From the NCBI GenBank assembly GCA_031553765.1, contig JAVBKY010000004.1, forward strand, positions 124,001 through 188,000: a DNA stretch of 64,000 nucleotides. Reading direction: 5' to 3'. The position numbers and the translations under genes are program-made. Origin of the DNA: JAITMY01 sp031553765 (GTDB taxonomy: Bacteria; Bacteroidota; Bacteroidia; Bacteroidales; UBA932). Under the pieces are notes generated by a model that made no database searches, had not been told where the DNA came from, and was given only the letters and a program-made list of their open reading frames with translations. Positions 44,421-52,909 of the stretch are shown here, piece after piece. Within the stretch, counting starts at the first letter, position 1. Each line of letters begins with the position of its first letter.

Positions 44421-45743
44421 TTATTCACCCATGGGCAGCTGCTCGCTACCATCTATCCTATCCAACAATTTCTGCGGAATGGCCTTTGACGTATTAGCGC
44501 CAAGCACCTTCAAGCGCTCAATGCGCCCCACTATGGTATCACCGCGCTTGGGCGATTCCACCAGCTTATTCATGGCCGCCTTGTAGTCCTTTTGCGTATC
44601 CTCAATACGCTTACCTACGCTAATTAAATCCTCCACAAAACCCACAAACTTATCGTACAGCGCGCCGCTTTCCTTCGCAATTTCAAGCACGTTGCGCTTT
44701 TGGTTTTCCTGCTTCCAAATGTAGGATATGGTGCGCAGCGTGGCCAACAGCGTAGAAGTAGTTACCAGCACCACATTCTTCGATAGCGCACGGTCAAACA
44801 ATGTGCTATCCGCCTGCAACGCTACGGTCAGCGCAGGTTCAATAGGCACAAACAAAAATACGTAATCGGGGGGATTGATGCCGTAAAGATTTTGGTAACT
44901 CTTACCACCCAAATCGGCAATATGTCGCTGCAAACTGGTTACGTGTTCTGACAAACGCTGGTTGCGCACCTCATCGCTTTCGGCGCTATAGTAGCCTTCG
45001 TAAGCCGTGAGCGAAACCTTGCAGTCAATTACAAAATTTTTATTCTCGGGCAGGTTAATTACGTAGTCCGGGCGGACGTTAGCGCCATCCTCCGTTTTAA
45101 AATTCTCCTGCTTACGAAAGTGAATATCGCGCACCAAGCCTGATTTTTCAAGCAAAATTTCCAGCTGCACCTCGCCCCAATCACCCTGTACCTTGCTATC
45201 GCCCTTCAGTGCGCGGGTAAGGCGACTTGCCTCCTCGCTCATTTGCTTATTGGCCTGCACCATCAGTTCCAGTTCCTTGCGTAACGAAGCTTTTTCGCGC
45301 GTTTCCTGGTTATAGGTATCATCTACCTTTTTTTCGAAAGTCTGTATCTTTTCCTTCAGCGGGTTTAGAATTCCTGCTATCTTTTCCTCATTTATCTCTA
45401 CAAACTTTTTGCTCTTTTCTTCCAGAATTTTATTCGCCAAATTCTCAAACTCCACATGAAAACGCTTTTGCAAGTCCTCCAACTCGGCGCGGCTTTGCTC
45501 TATGCGTTCGTTGAGCGCACGGTTGGCTTCACGCATAGCAGCACACTCCGCAGCCTTAGCCTGCAGTTCGGTTGTGCGAGCGTTCAAATCACCACGCAAA
45601 TCGGTATATAGCGTACGCAAAATATACTTTTGCTCCACCTCTTCCTGCGAAAAACCTTTATTAGATAAAAAGTTAGCCTTAGCTATAAACCAGGTTACAG
45701 CCCCCCCCAGCACGACACCTATGAGTAGGAAAAAAATATTCAT
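44421..45743 (-). CDS. rmuC: RmuC-family DNA recombination protein
   Basis: A 440-residue protein from the ATG at 45743; an upstream TTG would add one residue. A single N-terminal membrane helix (MNIFFLLIGVVLGGAVTWFI) is followed by a long coiled coil (about 35-185) and the RmuC nuclease-like domain (about 190-400: GDWGEVQLEILLEKSGLV, RPDYVINLPENKNFVIDCKVSLTAYEGY, then DYVFLFVPIEPAL). Relatives limit recombination between inverted repeats and resemble the restriction-endonuclease fold. Length and order are normal. Interesting given the many palindromes in the window, but that link is only suggestive. Confidence 0.93.
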   Translation of the reverse strand: MNIFFLLIGVVLGGAVTWFIAKANFLSNKGFSQEEVEQKYILRTLYTDLRGDLNARTTELQAKAAECAAMREANRALNERIEQSRAELEDLQKRFHVEFENLANKILEEKSKKFVEINEEKIAGILNPLKEKIQTFEKKVDDTYNQETREKASLRKELELMVQANKQMSEEASRLTRALKGDSKVQGDWGEVQLEILLEKSGLVRDIHFRKQENFKTEDGANVRPDYVINLPENKNFVIDCKVSLTAYEGYYSAESDEVRNQRLSEHVTSLQRHIADLGGKSYQNLYGINPPDYVFLFVPIEPALTVALQADSTLFDRALSKNVVLVTTSTLLATLRTISYIWKQENQKRNVLEIAKESGALYDKFVGFVEDLISVGKRIEDTQKDYKAAMNKLVESPKRGDTIVGRIERLKVLGANTSKAIPQKLLDRIDGSEQLPMGE

Positions 45744-45855
45744 CAAAAATAATTCAACAATTCAATGCAACTCCCAAGACTCCACTCCGACAAGTCTGCC
45801 CGACTACGTCATTCAGGCGGGCTCAGTGTGACAATACACACTCCACTGTCAACTG

Positions 45856-46341
45856 CTACTTTTTTGCTTCATCTAAATCAAACGACAGTGGCAATAGGTC
45901 GTGAACGCTACCCACCACCTCTACTTCACCTTCTCCAGCCATAATAACACGAATAGGTTGCCCACTGCGTAGCTGACTCTCCAGCATCACCTGTCGGCAA
46001 GCGCCGCAAGGGTACACGGATTGCGAGCAGAATTTTCCACCCGACTGCGCTGCTATAGCAATAGCCTTTACAGATACGTTAGGATATTTAGCTCCGGCAT
46101 AAAATAGCGCAGTGCGCTCAGCGCAAGTACCCGATGGGTAAGCGCCATTCTCCTGATTGCTTCCCGTTATCACCTCGCCATTTTCGAGTAACACAGCAGC
46201 TCCCACCTGAAAATGCGAATAAGGCGCGTAAGCGTTTGCCGTGGCCTCCTTAGCGCGCTGTACCAAGGCGCCATCCTCATGCGACATTTCAGCAGCCGAA
46301 TCGTACACCTCAAGGTTTATTTTCAGCTCTCTATTTCTCAT
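45856..46341 (-). CDS. cdd: Cytidine deaminase
   Basis: A 161-residue zinc enzyme that converts cytidine and deoxycytidine to uridine forms in pyrimidine salvage. The zinc motifs are GTCAERTALFYAG (Cys-Ala-Glu, catalytic Glu) and YPCGACRQVMLE (PCxxC). FQVGAAVLLENGEVITGSNQE is the usual substrate-side strand. Length fits a homotetrameric bacterial form with a slightly longer N-terminus. It ends about 110 bases upstream of rmuC on the same strand. Confidence 0.95.
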   Translation of the reverse strand: MRNRELKINLEVYDSAAEMSHEDGALVQRAKEATANAYAPYSHFQVGAAVLLENGEVITGSNQENGAYPSGTCAERTALFYAGAKYPNVSVKAIAIAAQSGGKFCSQSVYPCGACRQVMLESQLRSGQPIRVIMAGEGEVEVVGSVHDLLPLSFDLDEAKK

Positions 46342-46444
46342 AAATCAATAATTTTCAAACAAATACAAAAGCACAAAAAGTTTATTTTTACAAAGTTAAA
46401 CAAATAAATACAAGAAAGTTACCTGTTGCTCCATAAATTTGACT

Positions 46445-46452
46445 TAAATTTG
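46445..46452 (+). promoter_or_regulatory. Candidate -7 box for mltG
   Basis: TAAATTTG, preceded by an identical TAAATTTG at 46434-46441, lies just before the chosen mltG ATG at 46468. The upstream TTTG partner is poor (GTTG at 46424-46427). Confidence 0.4.
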
Positions 46453-46467
46453 CGCACTTCAATCATT

Positions 46468-47544
46468 ATGAGAAACTTTGTACCAGCAACAAATAGCACT
46501 CCAAAAATACCACACACAAGGGTTCTGCTAATCCTTACCTCCATAGTTCTTATAGTAGCCATTGGAGCCCTGTACTACTACTACGATGAGTTGTACAAGC
46601 CCAACGTAAACGTACCCGACGAGGGCAGCTTTGTTTATATTCCCACCGGTTCCACCAAGACTGATGTTATCTACATCCTCTCTAAAAGCGAATTTATAGA
46701 TAACATGGCGAGCTTGACACGCGCCATGGACAAGTTGGAATACGGGCGCAAAATTTATCCCGGCAAGTATCAAATTGCGTACGGCATGAGCAACAAGAAA
46801 TTGGTGCGCATGCTGGCATCAGGCATGCAAACACCGGTAGATTTAACCTTTGGCAGCGTGCGTACCCGCCAACGCTTGGCAGGTACAATTGCGAAACAAA
46901 TTGAACCCGATTCAGTATCGCTGCTACTGGCCATGACGGATGAGATGCTGGCCAACAGCTACGGCTTCAACTCCGAGAATTTTGTTACCATGCTCCTGCC
47001 AAACAAGTATCAAATATACTGGAACGTGAGCGTGAACGACTTTTTGAAGCGAATGCATAAGGAGTGGGAGAAGTTTTGGACAAGCAACGGTCGCGCAGAC
47101 AAGCTCAAGCAAACAGGACTCACGCGTGCTGAGGTATTTATTTTAGCATCAATAGTCTCGGAAGAAACCACTAAGGTAGATGAAATGGCCACCATTGCTG
47201 GTGTGTATATCAATCGCTTACGCAAAAACATTCCGCTACAAGCCGACCCCACTGTGCGCTACGCCGTGGGGGATTTCTCCGTTCAACGCATACTCATATC
47301 CCAGACTAAAATTCAGTCGCCATACAACACCTATCGCCAACGCGGACTTCCTCCGGGTCCCATTTGCATACCATCAATCACTGTAATAGATGCTGTGTTA
47401 AACTATGAGCATCACGACTACATGTTTTTTTGCGCACGCGCTGACTTCTCTGGCTACCACTCTTTCTCTAAGTCCTTCGCTCAGCACACCAGCGCCGCCG
47501 CCACATATCAGCGTGCCCTCAACGAGCGCAGCATCTTTCAGTAG
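46468..47544 (+). CDS. mltG: Endolytic peptidoglycan transglycosylase MltG
   Basis: A 358-residue inner-membrane protein from the ATG at 46468; an upstream TTG adds 14 residues that overlap the likely promoter and are rejected. A single N-terminal helix (LLILTSIVLIVAIGALYYYY) is followed by a LysM-like region and the YceG catalytic domain, with the conserved AEVFILASIVSEETTKVDEM holding the catalytic Glu and the IAGVYINRLRKNIPLQADPTV stretch. It cleaves nascent glycan strands and so ends peptidoglycan chains. Confidence 0.93.
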   Translation: MRNFVPATNSTPKIPHTRVLLILTSIVLIVAIGALYYYYDELYKPNVNVPDEGSFVYIPTGSTKTDVIYILSKSEFIDNMASLTRAMDKLEYGRKIYPGKYQIAYGMSNKKLVRMLASGMQTPVDLTFGSVRTRQRLAGTIAKQIEPDSVSLLLAMTDEMLANSYGFNSENFVTMLLPNKYQIYWNVSVNDFLKRMHKEWEKFWTSNGRADKLKQTGLTRAEVFILASIVSEETTKVDEMATIAGVYINRLRKNIPLQADPTVRYAVGDFSVQRILISQTKIQSPYNTYRQRGLPPGPICIPSITVIDAVLNYEHHDYMFFCARADFSGYHSFSKSFAQHTSAAATYQRALNERSIFQ

Positions 47545-47600
47545 TAAAAAGTAATTACAAATAATTGAGTCCCTTACGTTTTATTCGCAATCTTGCTCTG

Positions 47601-47631
47601 TTTGTGGTTTGCGAAAAATATTCTACCTTTG
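47601..47631 (+). promoter_or_regulatory. Promoter of tRNA-Pro
   Basis: TTTG (47601-47604), 19-base spacer, TACCTTTG (47624-47631): exact match to the Bacteroidetes consensus, 39 bases before the tRNA. Confidence 0.8.
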
Positions 47632-47670
47632 TACTCCCAAATTCACCAACATGTGGCATTTGAGGGTTTT

Positions 47671-47743
47671 CGGGGTGTAGCGCAGTTGGTAGCGTACCAC
47701 GTTCGGGACGTGGGGGTCGCGAGTTCGAGTCTCGCCACTCCGA
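47671..47743 (+). tRNA. tRNA-Pro (CGG)
   Basis: Cloverleaf of 73 bases. The acceptor strand CGGGGTG pairs with CACTCCG (one G-T pair). The D arm is GCGCAGTTGGTAGCGC-like. The anticodon stem CCACG/CGTGG holds the loop TTCGGGA with anticodon CGG. The T arm is TCGCGAGTTCGAGTCTCGC. CCA is not encoded. Confidence 0.95.
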
Positions 47744-47744
47744 C

Positions 47745-47783
47745 AAAAAAAGCGGTTGCAGTTTTGCTGTAACCGCTTTTTTT
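47745..47783 (+). terminator. Terminator of tRNA-Pro
   Basis: Stem AAAAAAGCGGTT / AACCGCTTTTTT with a short additional CAG/CTG pair and loop, followed by a T run, directly after the tRNA. Confidence 0.85.
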
Positions 47784-47918
47784 GTCGGATAATATTTGAT
47801 CGCCACAAGGACAATATGTAGCACAAGCATACTAATCAATCACTTAAAAACATATCAACGGAAGCACCCTATTTTCAGGAAATTTTCGTTATTTTGTAAA
47901 GTTATTTACGAGGAAAAT

Positions 47919-49187
47919 ATGAGCGAACAGCTGCTACAGTTTATTTGGAAATTCGGGCTTTTTGATAAAGAAGGTGCTTGCACCACCACAGGCGAACCTT
48001 TAAAGATAATTTCGGCAGGAGTGCAGAATACCGATGCCGGCCCCGATTTCTCAAACGCACGCATTAAAGTAGGCAGCACGCAGTGGGCAGGAAACGTAGA
48101 AGTACATACCCTTGCCTCAGAATGGAAACGCCACGGACACCAAAACAATAAAGCTTACGATAGCGTAATACTGCACGTAGTGCAGCAGAACGATTGTGAG
48201 CCCATTTGCAACTCGTCGGGCATAGCCATACCGGTGTACGAAATGCGCTATAACCAAGCGCTGGAAGAGCGTTTCCGCAGCTTAATGCAATCGCAAGAGT
48301 TTGTACCTTGTCGTCCGCTACTAAAGGGAGTAGAAAGTTTCAAGCTGCGCATGATGCTTACCCGCCTTGCGGTAGAGCGCATGGAGCAACGTTGCGCGCG
48401 CGTAGCGCAGCTGCTTGAAGCCACACATAACGATTGGGAAACCGTTTTTCAACGCATGCTGTTTCGCGCCTTTGGTTTTGGCACTAATGCCGAGGCTTTT
48501 GAGCAGCTGGCACAAAGTATACCTACGGCTTGTGTAGCCAAGCATCGTAGTTCGCAAGTGCAAATAGAAGCGCTGTTGTTAGGGCAAGCGGGATTAGTAG
48601 ATGGAGCAAGCGCTGACGAATATCATGCGCGATTGCAAAAGGAGTATGAATTGCTTCGCGCAAAATTTTCGCTTACACCAATGCAGCCGCATGTATGGAA
48701 GTTTTTGCGGACGCGTCCGGTCAACTTCCCTACTATTCGTATAGCGCAGCTGGCAGCACTTTTGCACCAACATGCCGATTTAGTTGCCAAAGCATTAAAA
48801 ATAGAATCGCTGAAGGATTGCATCAGCATTTTCTCTGTCAAACCCTCGGAATACTGGGATACGCACTACGCCTTCGGACACATGTCGGTAAAACGAAGTA
48901 AGGCGTTAGGTGAAAAATCCGTTGAGCGCATTGCTGCCAACTTTGTAGCACCCGTCATTTTTGCCTATGGCAAAAACCGAGGACAGGAGCAGCTGTGCGA
49001 AACAGCAATAGAACTATTGGAACAAATAGCGCCCGAGCAAAATTCTAAAATAGAAGGTTGGCGCAGCATGGAGGTAACACCGCAAAACATGCTCGAAAGC
49101 CAAGCCCTACTACAGCTGAAAAATGAATACTGCGACAAGAAAAGGTGCTTGCAGTGTATGATTGGGAAACAAATTTTAGAAGGATAA
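47919..49187 (+). CDS. DUF2851 family protein
   Basis: A 422-residue cytoplasmic protein from the ATG at 47919, which has an AGGA ribosome site; the longer frame begins next to the tRNA terminator. The N-terminal segment MSEQLLQFIWKFGLFD, then GVQNTDAGPDFSNARIKVGSTQWAGNVEVHT, then HVVQQNDCE, is the DUF2851 signature, a Bacteroidetes family with a nuclease-like acidic core (GPDF; GNVEVH) of unknown role. The C-terminal end has four cysteines (YCDKKRCLQCMIG) that may bind metal. Its stop codon lies inside a GATAAA palindromic repeat. Confidence 0.85.
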   Translation: MSEQLLQFIWKFGLFDKEGACTTTGEPLKIISAGVQNTDAGPDFSNARIKVGSTQWAGNVEVHTLASEWKRHGHQNNKAYDSVILHVVQQNDCEPICNSSGIAIPVYEMRYNQALEERFRSLMQSQEFVPCRPLLKGVESFKLRMMLTRLAVERMEQRCARVAQLLEATHNDWETVFQRMLFRAFGFGTNAEAFEQLAQSIPTACVAKHRSSQVQIEALLLGQAGLVDGASADEYHARLQKEYELLRAKFSLTPMQPHVWKFLRTRPVNFPTIRIAQLAALLHQHADLVAKALKIESLKDCISIFSVKPSEYWDTHYAFGHMSVKRSKALGEKSVERIAANFVAPVIFAYGKNRGQEQLCETAIELLEQIAPEQNSKIEGWRSMEVTPQNMLESQALLQLKNEYCDKKRCLQCMIGKQILEG

Positions 49188-49308
49188 ATACTCGCTACGC
49201 TCGCGATAAAAAGATAAAAGGATAAAAAATACAAACAAAGTTATTTATCGTGCGAAGCACATTTATCCCTTTATCGTCCCGCTTTAGCGGGGCATTTTAT
49301 CTTTTATC
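49183..49308. repeat. Dispersed GATAAA palindromic repeat, copy 2
   Basis: Begins with GATAAATACTCGCTACGCTC; the opening module, through the next GATAAA, is the same as in copy 3. The right arm carries TTTATCGTGCGAAGCAC, then a CCCGCTTTAGCGGGG hairpin. The repeat supplies the stop codon (TAA at 49185-49187) of the DUF2851 gene. Confidence 0.75.
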
Positions 49309-49336
49309 ATTCGTAATTAATAATTCGTAATTGAAT

Positions 49337-49780
49337 ATGATTGTTCGCGTCACCAAAGAGTTTTCGTTTGAAATGGCACATCTACTCGAGAGCTATGATG
49401 GGCAGTGCAGCAACATTCACGGGCACTCGTACCGCCTGTTTGTTACCATTAGCGGCACACCCAGCACCGATGCTACCAGCCCCAAGTACGGCATGGTGAT
49501 GGATTTTACCGACCTCAAGCGCATAGTCAACGAGTTTATTATTGACAAGGTGGAGCATGCGCTCATGCTGCGCCAAGGCACACAAATGGATGAGGCGCTA
49601 AAGAAAGTTCACACCAAAATAGTGTGCGTAACCTATCAGCCTACCTGCGAAAACATGGTAATTCAAATGGCTGAAATTTTAAATAACGAGCTACCTAAAA
49701 CCGTAAAACTACACAGCATTAAGTTGCACGAAACAGCCACTTCGTTTGCGGAGTGGTACGCTGAAGACAATAACAGATAA
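49337..49780 (+). CDS. queD: 6-carboxy-5,6,7,8-tetrahydropterin synthase
   Basis: A 147-residue enzyme from the ATG at 49337 (a TTG two codons earlier is less likely). It makes 6-carboxytetrahydropterin for queuosine biosynthesis. FSFEMAHLLESYDGQCSNIHGHSYRL carries the zinc histidines and the catalytic Cys before HGH. KYGMVMDFTDLKRIVNEFI, then VEHALMLRQG, then CENMVIQMAEIL, then IKLHETATSFAEW match the family. No other queuosine gene or preQ1 riboswitch is seen nearby. It is flanked on both sides by related palindromic repeats, and its own TAA lies in copy 3. Confidence 0.93.
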   Translation: MIVRVTKEFSFEMAHLLESYDGQCSNIHGHSYRLFVTISGTPSTDATSPKYGMVMDFTDLKRIVNEFIIDKVEHALMLRQGTQMDEALKKVHTKIVCVTYQPTCENMVIQMAEILNNELPKTVKLHSIKLHETATSFAEWYAEDNNR

Positions 49781-49903
49781 ATACTCGCTACGCTCGCGAT
49801 AAAAGGATAAAGAGATAAACTAATACATCTTTATCGCGAAGCATTTATCGCGCGAAGCGCATTTATCTTTTTATCGTCCCGCTTTGAGCGGGACACTTTA
49901 TCT
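49776..49903. repeat. Dispersed GATAAA palindromic repeat, copy 3
   Basis: The opening is the same as copy 2, and it supplies the queD stop codon (49778-49780). The right side has TTTATCGCGCGAAGCGCATT, shared with copy 1, and a CCCGCTTTGAGCGGG hairpin. It ends about 10 bases before polA. Confidence 0.75.
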
Positions 49904-49913
49904 ATTTTGAAGC

Positions 49914-52754
49914 ATGAAAAAACTCTTCCTACTCGACGCGTTTGCACTCATATACCGCGCCTACTACGCTTTTATGAAAAAGCCGATGGTAAATGCGCAA
50001 GGCTTGAACACATCCGCCATTTTTGGTTTTACCAAAACGCTTTTGGATTTAAAGCGTCGCGAAAACCCCACGCACTTGGCAGTATGCTTCGACCCCGGCG
50101 GCGAAACATTTCGCCACATGATGTACCCCGAATACAAAGCCAATCGTAGCGAAACGCCCGAAGTCATTCAGCAATCCGTTCCCATTATTAAGGAGTTACT
50201 GCAGGCATTCAATATTCCTATCATTGTAATACCCGGTTTCGAGGCCGATGATGTGATAGGCACGCTGGCAAAAAAGGCCGAGCAGCACGATTTCACCACC
50301 TACATGATGACGCCCGATAAGGACTACGGGCAGCTCGTCAGCGACAATATTTTCATTTTCAAACCTGCCCGTTGGGAAAAACCCGATGAAAAATTAGGAC
50401 CGCGTGAGGTGTGTGCAACATATGGCATACAGGAACCAATACAGGTTATCGACGTGCTAGCACTATGGGGCGATGCCTCGGACAACGTTCCGGGCGCACC
50501 GGGCATTGGCGAAAAAACCGCCACAAAATTAATCGCACAGTACGGCAGCATTGAAGGAGTGATTGAGCATGTGGATGAGCTGAAGGGAAAAATGCGTGAA
50601 TCTATTGAGCAAAACATTCCACTGCTGCAACGTGCAAAAAAGTTAGTCACCATTGACCTGCACGCACCTGTGGAATTGGATGAAGCCGCGCTGGAGGTCA
50701 AGGCTCCAAATAAGGAAGCGCTACAGGAGTTGTTCAAAGAGTTGGAGTTTCACTCATTCAACCGTGACCTGTTTGGCGCCACAGCACCATCGCAACCCGC
50801 ACCCAAAAAGGCAGTGGCAACACCAACGCATGTGCAAGGTGATTTATTTAGCGCCATAACAGCCGCACCTGCAACAGCAGCCACCGCTATTGCGGCTAGG
50901 GAAGAAGAAGAGGTAATTGACACCAAGTCACATCTAAAAACAATAAACGACGTACCGCACACTTATCACGCTGTACAGAGCATGGAGGAGGTGCAGCAGC
51001 TGTGCGAAATGCTATCGCAACAAAAGCAATTTAGCTTTGATAGCGAAACCGACGGCATAGAGCCTATTGAAGCCGACGTGGTGGGACTTTCGTTTGCGGT
51101 GAGTCCGCACGAGGCCTGGTTTGTAACGCTATTGCCAAGCGAGGAAAATTTCGCAAAGAAAGTTGAGTTACTGCGCGCGCCGCTGGAAAATGCAGCCATT
51201 GCCAAAATAGGGCAAAACATAAAATTTGACTATCTAGTGCTAAAGCGCATGGGCATTAATATGCAAGGGCAATTGCTCGACACCATGCTTATGCACTACC
51301 TGCTTGAGCCCGACTTACGCCACAACATGAACTACCTTGCCGAGGTGTACCTTGAATATGCTCCCGTTCCCATTGAGCAGCTGATAGGCGAGAAAAAGGA
51401 AGGACAAAGCAAAATGTCGCAGGTACCACTTGAGCAGCTGGTAGAGTACGCTGCCGAAGATGCCGACGTTACCATACAGCTGTATGAAAAGTTGCACGAA
51501 GACTTAAAGAAAAACGGGCTGGAGCAGCTGTACGAGGAAGTAGAAGCACCACTCGTTTACGTGCTGGGCGACATGGAGTGGGAAGGCGTGCGCATTGACT
51601 CTGAAGGACTGGCCGAGTACGGAAAAGAGTTGGCCGCCGAGCTACAAAAGTTGAATGACGAAATTCGCGAAATGGCGGGTGAACCCGACCTCAACGTATT
51701 TTCGCCAAAACAACTAGGCGAAGTGCTTTTTGACAAGCTGAGAATATCGGATAACGCTCGCACCACTGGTAAAACGAAGCAATACTCAACCAGCGAGGAA
51801 ACGCTGGCAGCGCTACGCGACAAGCATCCTATTATAGACAAAATATTGGATTTGCGCGGACTGAAAAAGTTGCTTTCGTCATACGTAGAAACGTTACCCA
51901 CGCTGGTGAATCCGAAAACGGGACACATACACACCTCATTTAACCAAGCGGTAACTGCCACTGGTCGACTAAGCAGCAACAACCCCAACCTGCAAAACAT
52001 ACCCATTCGCGATGAGCGTGGACGTGAAATTCGCAAAGCGTTTATTCCTTCCGACGAGCACCACACGCTACTTTCGGCCGATTATTCGCAGGTAGAGTTG
52101 CGCCTAATGGCACACCTAAGCGAGGACCCGAATTTGGTAGAGGCATTTTTAAAAAATGAGGATATTCACGCCAGCACGGCCGCTAAAATTTTTCACGTAG
52201 GCATTGACGAAGTTACCAAAGAGCAACGTCGTCGTGCAAAAACCGCTAACTTCGGTATTATTTACGGCATATCGGCTTACGGCTTGGCGCAACGCCTCAA
52301 TATTCCGCGAAGCGAGGCAAAAATGCTTATTGACGGATACTTTGCCACCTACCCCAAGGTGCGCGAATACATGGATAGCTCCATAGAAAAGGCGCGCGAA
52401 AAGAGCTACGTGCAAACCGTGTGCGGCCGCAAGCGCATGCTACCCGATATTAACTCGCACAACGCCGTGGTACGCGGCTTTGCCGAGCGCAACGCCATCA
52501 ACGCGCCTATACAAGGCTCGGCCGCGGATATTATTAAGCTAGCCATGATAAAAATTCACGCGCGACTGAAAGAAGAAAAATTCAAATCGCGCATGATTTT
52601 GCAAGTACACGACGAACTTGTTTTTGACGTACACAAACCTGAATTAGAGCAAGTGCAAAAACTCGTTGTTAGCGAAATGGAGCTGGCCTACAAGCTAATA
52701 GTACCGCTGATTGCCGAGGCCGGAGTCGGAAAAAACTGGCTTGAAGCACATTAA
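49914..52754 (+). CDS. polA: DNA polymerase I
   Basis: A 946-residue repair and lagging-strand polymerase. The N-terminal 5' nuclease (about 1-265) has GFEADDVIGTLA, TPDKDYGQL and GDASDNVPGAPGIGEKTA. The middle 3'-5' proofreading domain keeps its acids (FDSETDGIE; GQNIKFDYLVL; YAAEDADVTIQLYE), so it should be active. The C-terminal polymerase has LLSADYSQVELRLMAHLS, RRRAKTANFGIIYGISAYGL and ILQVHDELVFDV. The linker at about 280-335 is alanine- and proline-rich. The gene appears to stand alone between repeats. Confidence 0.97.
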   Translation: MKKLFLLDAFALIYRAYYAFMKKPMVNAQGLNTSAIFGFTKTLLDLKRRENPTHLAVCFDPGGETFRHMMYPEYKANRSETPEVIQQSVPIIKELLQAFNIPIIVIPGFEADDVIGTLAKKAEQHDFTTYMMTPDKDYGQLVSDNIFIFKPARWEKPDEKLGPREVCATYGIQEPIQVIDVLALWGDASDNVPGAPGIGEKTATKLIAQYGSIEGVIEHVDELKGKMRESIEQNIPLLQRAKKLVTIDLHAPVELDEAALEVKAPNKEALQELFKELEFHSFNRDLFGATAPSQPAPKKAVATPTHVQGDLFSAITAAPATAATAIAAREEEEVIDTKSHLKTINDVPHTYHAVQSMEEVQQLCEMLSQQKQFSFDSETDGIEPIEADVVGLSFAVSPHEAWFVTLLPSEENFAKKVELLRAPLENAAIAKIGQNIKFDYLVLKRMGINMQGQLLDTMLMHYLLEPDLRHNMNYLAEVYLEYAPVPIEQLIGEKKEGQSKMSQVPLEQLVEYAAEDADVTIQLYEKLHEDLKKNGLEQLYEEVEAPLVYVLGDMEWEGVRIDSEGLAEYGKELAAELQKLNDEIREMAGEPDLNVFSPKQLGEVLFDKLRISDNARTTGKTKQYSTSEETLAALRDKHPIIDKILDLRGLKKLLSSYVETLPTLVNPKTGHIHTSFNQAVTATGRLSSNNPNLQNIPIRDERGREIRKAFIPSDEHHTLLSADYSQVELRLMAHLSEDPNLVEAFLKNEDIHASTAAKIFHVGIDEVTKEQRRRAKTANFGIIYGISAYGLAQRLNIPRSEAKMLIDGYFATYPKVREYMDSSIEKAREKSYVQTVCGRKRMLPDINSHNAVVRGFAERNAINAPIQGSAADIIKLAMIKIHARLKEEKFKSRMILQVHDELVFDVHKPELEQVQKLVVSEMELAYKLIVPLIAEAGVGKNWLEAH

Positions 52755-52862
52755 GTTAAATTGTGTGCGCACACAACCATGCAACAAGATACAAATCAAC
52801 AATTTAGAGCCAACACTTAGCAAATTATTACCCTTGGTATGATTTTTTTACACGAAAAAGGT

Positions 52863-52901
52863 TAATTTTGTAGCTAAAATACCCATTAGGGTACTACAAA
52901 A
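52863..52901 (+). promoter_or_regulatory. Promoter -7 box and overlapping palindrome before the hexuronate LacI gene
   Basis: TAATTTTG (52863-52870) fits the -7 box. It overlaps a double inverted repeat: TTTTGTAG (52866-52873) / CTACAAAA (52894-52901) outside and TACCC/GGGTA (52880-52884, 52889-52893) inside. This is well placed for autorepression of the regulator starting at 52910. Confidence 0.5.
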
Positions 52902-52909
52902 GTCAGCCT

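Noticed and set aside
49188..49336. preQ1 riboswitch before queD
   Set aside because: The whole gap is accounted for by a palindromic repeat; no pseudoknot-like riboswitch pattern seen.
49183..49903. CRISPR array
   Set aside because: The repeats are long palindromes at gene ends with genes between them, not short direct repeats with uniform spacers; no cas genes in the window.
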